From a virus, in IMG/VR virus record IMGVR_UViG_3300025652_006075, positions 1-24,369 of that record: 24,369 bases of DNA; one strand, written 5' to 3'. The notes under the pieces are model-generated. The model did no database searches. It was given only the letters and a program-made list of their open reading frames with translations, and had not been told where the DNA came from. A program made the position numbers and the translations under genes. Below are positions 23,710 through 24,369 of the stretch, piece after piece; position 1 is the stretch's first letter, and each line of letters opens with the position of its first letter.

Positions 23710-23907
23710 TTACTCATCACTAGCTAGACTATCCCACTCCTCCGCGATAATACCTGTTTTTATAAACTCCCTGTCGTCAGGTGTCAGGTTAGGCATAGCA
23801 CCTTGTATTAATGCGCCATTTTGCCATTCTTGCAATTCCTCTTCCGTTACATTTATTTCAATTTCACGGATAATACCTGTCATTGCAGATTTTCGTCTAA
23901 TTAACAT
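23710..23907 (-). CDS. conserved phage protein of 65 aa
   Basis: The protein has the pattern of a small family widespread in phages: T-x-E-E-x-x-x-W ... GALIQGAMPNLTPDDREFIKTGI, then E-E-W-D. No function is known to me for it. It is helical and acidic. ATG 23907 overlaps the TAA of the 58-aa gene by a few bases (CAATGTTAA). It lies upstream of the primase. Confidence 0.7.
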   Translation of the reverse strand: MLIRRKSAMTGIIREIEINVTEEELQEWQNGALIQGAMPNLTPDDREFIKTGIIAEEWDSLASDE

Positions 23908-24077
23908 TGCTCTAATTCTTCCTCGATTTCTGAGATTTGCTGTAGCGCGTCTTTTACACTAGATGCAGTGCCGGATAGCCCATTTTCTCCGTCATAATCC
24001 TCATGCCAATAGTCCCAGTCAAAACTGCGACTCGGTATTGGTTTACTGTTTTTAATAATATGCCAACCTGCCATCAT
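23901..24077 (-). CDS. small acidic protein of 58 aa
   Basis: ATG 24077 is preceded by GAGG and overlaps the stop of the membrane protein gene (ATGATG). The product starts MMAGWHIIKN, has a Trp/Asp/Tyr-rich stretch (FDWDYWHEDYDG) and ends in an acidic helix (ALQQISEIEEELEQC). The frame ends at TAA 23901-23903 and overlaps the next ATG. No family is recognised; the overlaps on both sides and the composition support a real gene. Confidence 0.65.
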   Translation of the reverse strand: MMAGWHIIKNSKPIPSRSFDWDYWHEDYDGENGLSGTASSVKDALQQISEIEEELEQC

Positions 24078-24226
24078 GTTAAGTTTTCCTCTACGTCTTT
24101 AATTGTGATCATGGTATCAATTTCATCCTCAAACCTCCAAAATAAACTCACAATTAATTGGCTCAATCCAAGAGCCAACCCAAAAATAACGATAAAACCT
24201 GTTAATATCAATAAATTCTCTATCAT
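24074..24226 (-). CDS. small single-pass membrane protein of 50 aa
   Basis: ATG 24226 has a good GTAGGAG site before it and overlaps the upstream stop (ATGA). Residues 4-30 are hydrophobic (LLILTGFIVIFGLALGL, LIVSLF) and form one membrane segment, with an acidic C-terminal part (FEDEIDTMITIKDVEENLT) that is probably in the cytoplasm. No family is recognised. Its place at the early end of the operon would fit a host-interaction protein; this is a guess. Confidence 0.62.
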   Translation of the reverse strand: MIENLLILTGFIVIFGLALGLSQLIVSLFWRFEDEIDTMITIKDVEENLT

Positions 24227-24369
24227 TTTGTTACTCCTACTAGTTCGTCCTCAAGTTTTTGATACACGTCGTGTTTTACGTCGTAGCTATGCGCGTATAG
24301 ATTGAATTCGAAAGGCCGTTGGCCTCGCGCATTTAACCAGATACGAACGCGCGGTTCTTCTACCCAAGC
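24223..24369 (-). CDS. partial protein, C-terminal 48 aa (5' end outside window)
   Basis: The frame is open from the right edge to TGA 24223-24225, which overlaps the next ATG. The visible part (AWVEEPRVRIWLNARGQRPFEFNLYAHSYDVKH, then QKLEDELVG) mixes a beta-like section and a helical end. The start is outside the window and no family is recognised. Confidence 0.6.
   Translation of the reverse strand, partial: AWVEEPRVRIWLNARGQRPFEFNLYAHSYDVKHDVYQKLEDELVGVTK

Overview
The window is part of the genome of a tailed double-stranded DNA bacteriophage, most probably a podovirus of a (likely marine, gammaproteobacterial) host. The evidence is a virion module with a P22 gp10-like DNA-stabilisation protein and DNA-ejection proteins on the plus strand, facing a tightly packed T7-like replication module on the minus strand. 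The separate primase and helicase genes, the family-A polymerase, the B12-dependent (class II) ribonucleotide reductase and the lack of a phage RNA polymerase in the window recall marine podoviruses such as the SIO1/VpV262/RIO-1 group. That taxonomic placement is an inference.

Layout. Plus strand, 1-7556: a tail-fibre-like protein that enters from the left edge, a 120-aa protein, the stabilisation protein, a 48-aa protein and three ejection-type proteins, mostly with overlapping or nearly abutting stop and start codons. A hairpin with T-rich flanks on both strands (7569-7590) separates this from the convergent minus-strand genes.

Minus strand, read from right to left: the C-terminal part of an unknown protein, three small genes (one with a single membrane segment), a zinc-ribbon/Toprim primase, a regulatory gap with two matching palindromes, an ECF-like sigma factor, an acidic protein, a DnaB-like helicase, a free-standing HNH-AP2 endonuclease, and a DNA polymerase split by a group I intron that carries its own HNH endonuclease. 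These are followed by an SSB-like protein, a FEN-type 5'-3' exonuclease, a small protein, a RuvC-like resolvase, a pentapeptide-repeat protein, two small proteins and a PP-loop (PAPS reductase-like) protein. Next come a class II ribonucleotide reductase split by a second, ORF-less group I intron, a P-loop dNMP-kinase-like protein, a protein with a possible frameshifted tail, a ~300-400 bp non-coding region with a perfect DnaA box, three small genes, an HNH protein, a metallophosphoesterase and a last small protein.

The genes fit a lytic cycle. Host RNA polymerase, possibly redirected by the phage sigma factor, would transcribe the modules. Primase, helicase, polymerase and SSB copy DNA, the exonuclease and RuvC-like enzyme process it, and the reductase and kinase supply dNTPs. 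The splice sites of both introns could be placed to the base from P1 pairing (and P10 for the polymerase intron), which restores a 595-aa polymerase and a 636-aa reductase.

The most interesting points are the two group I introns in the most conserved motifs of polymerase and reductase, the ECF-like sigma factor with twin palindromes at its promoter, and the origin-like region near 9840-9912.
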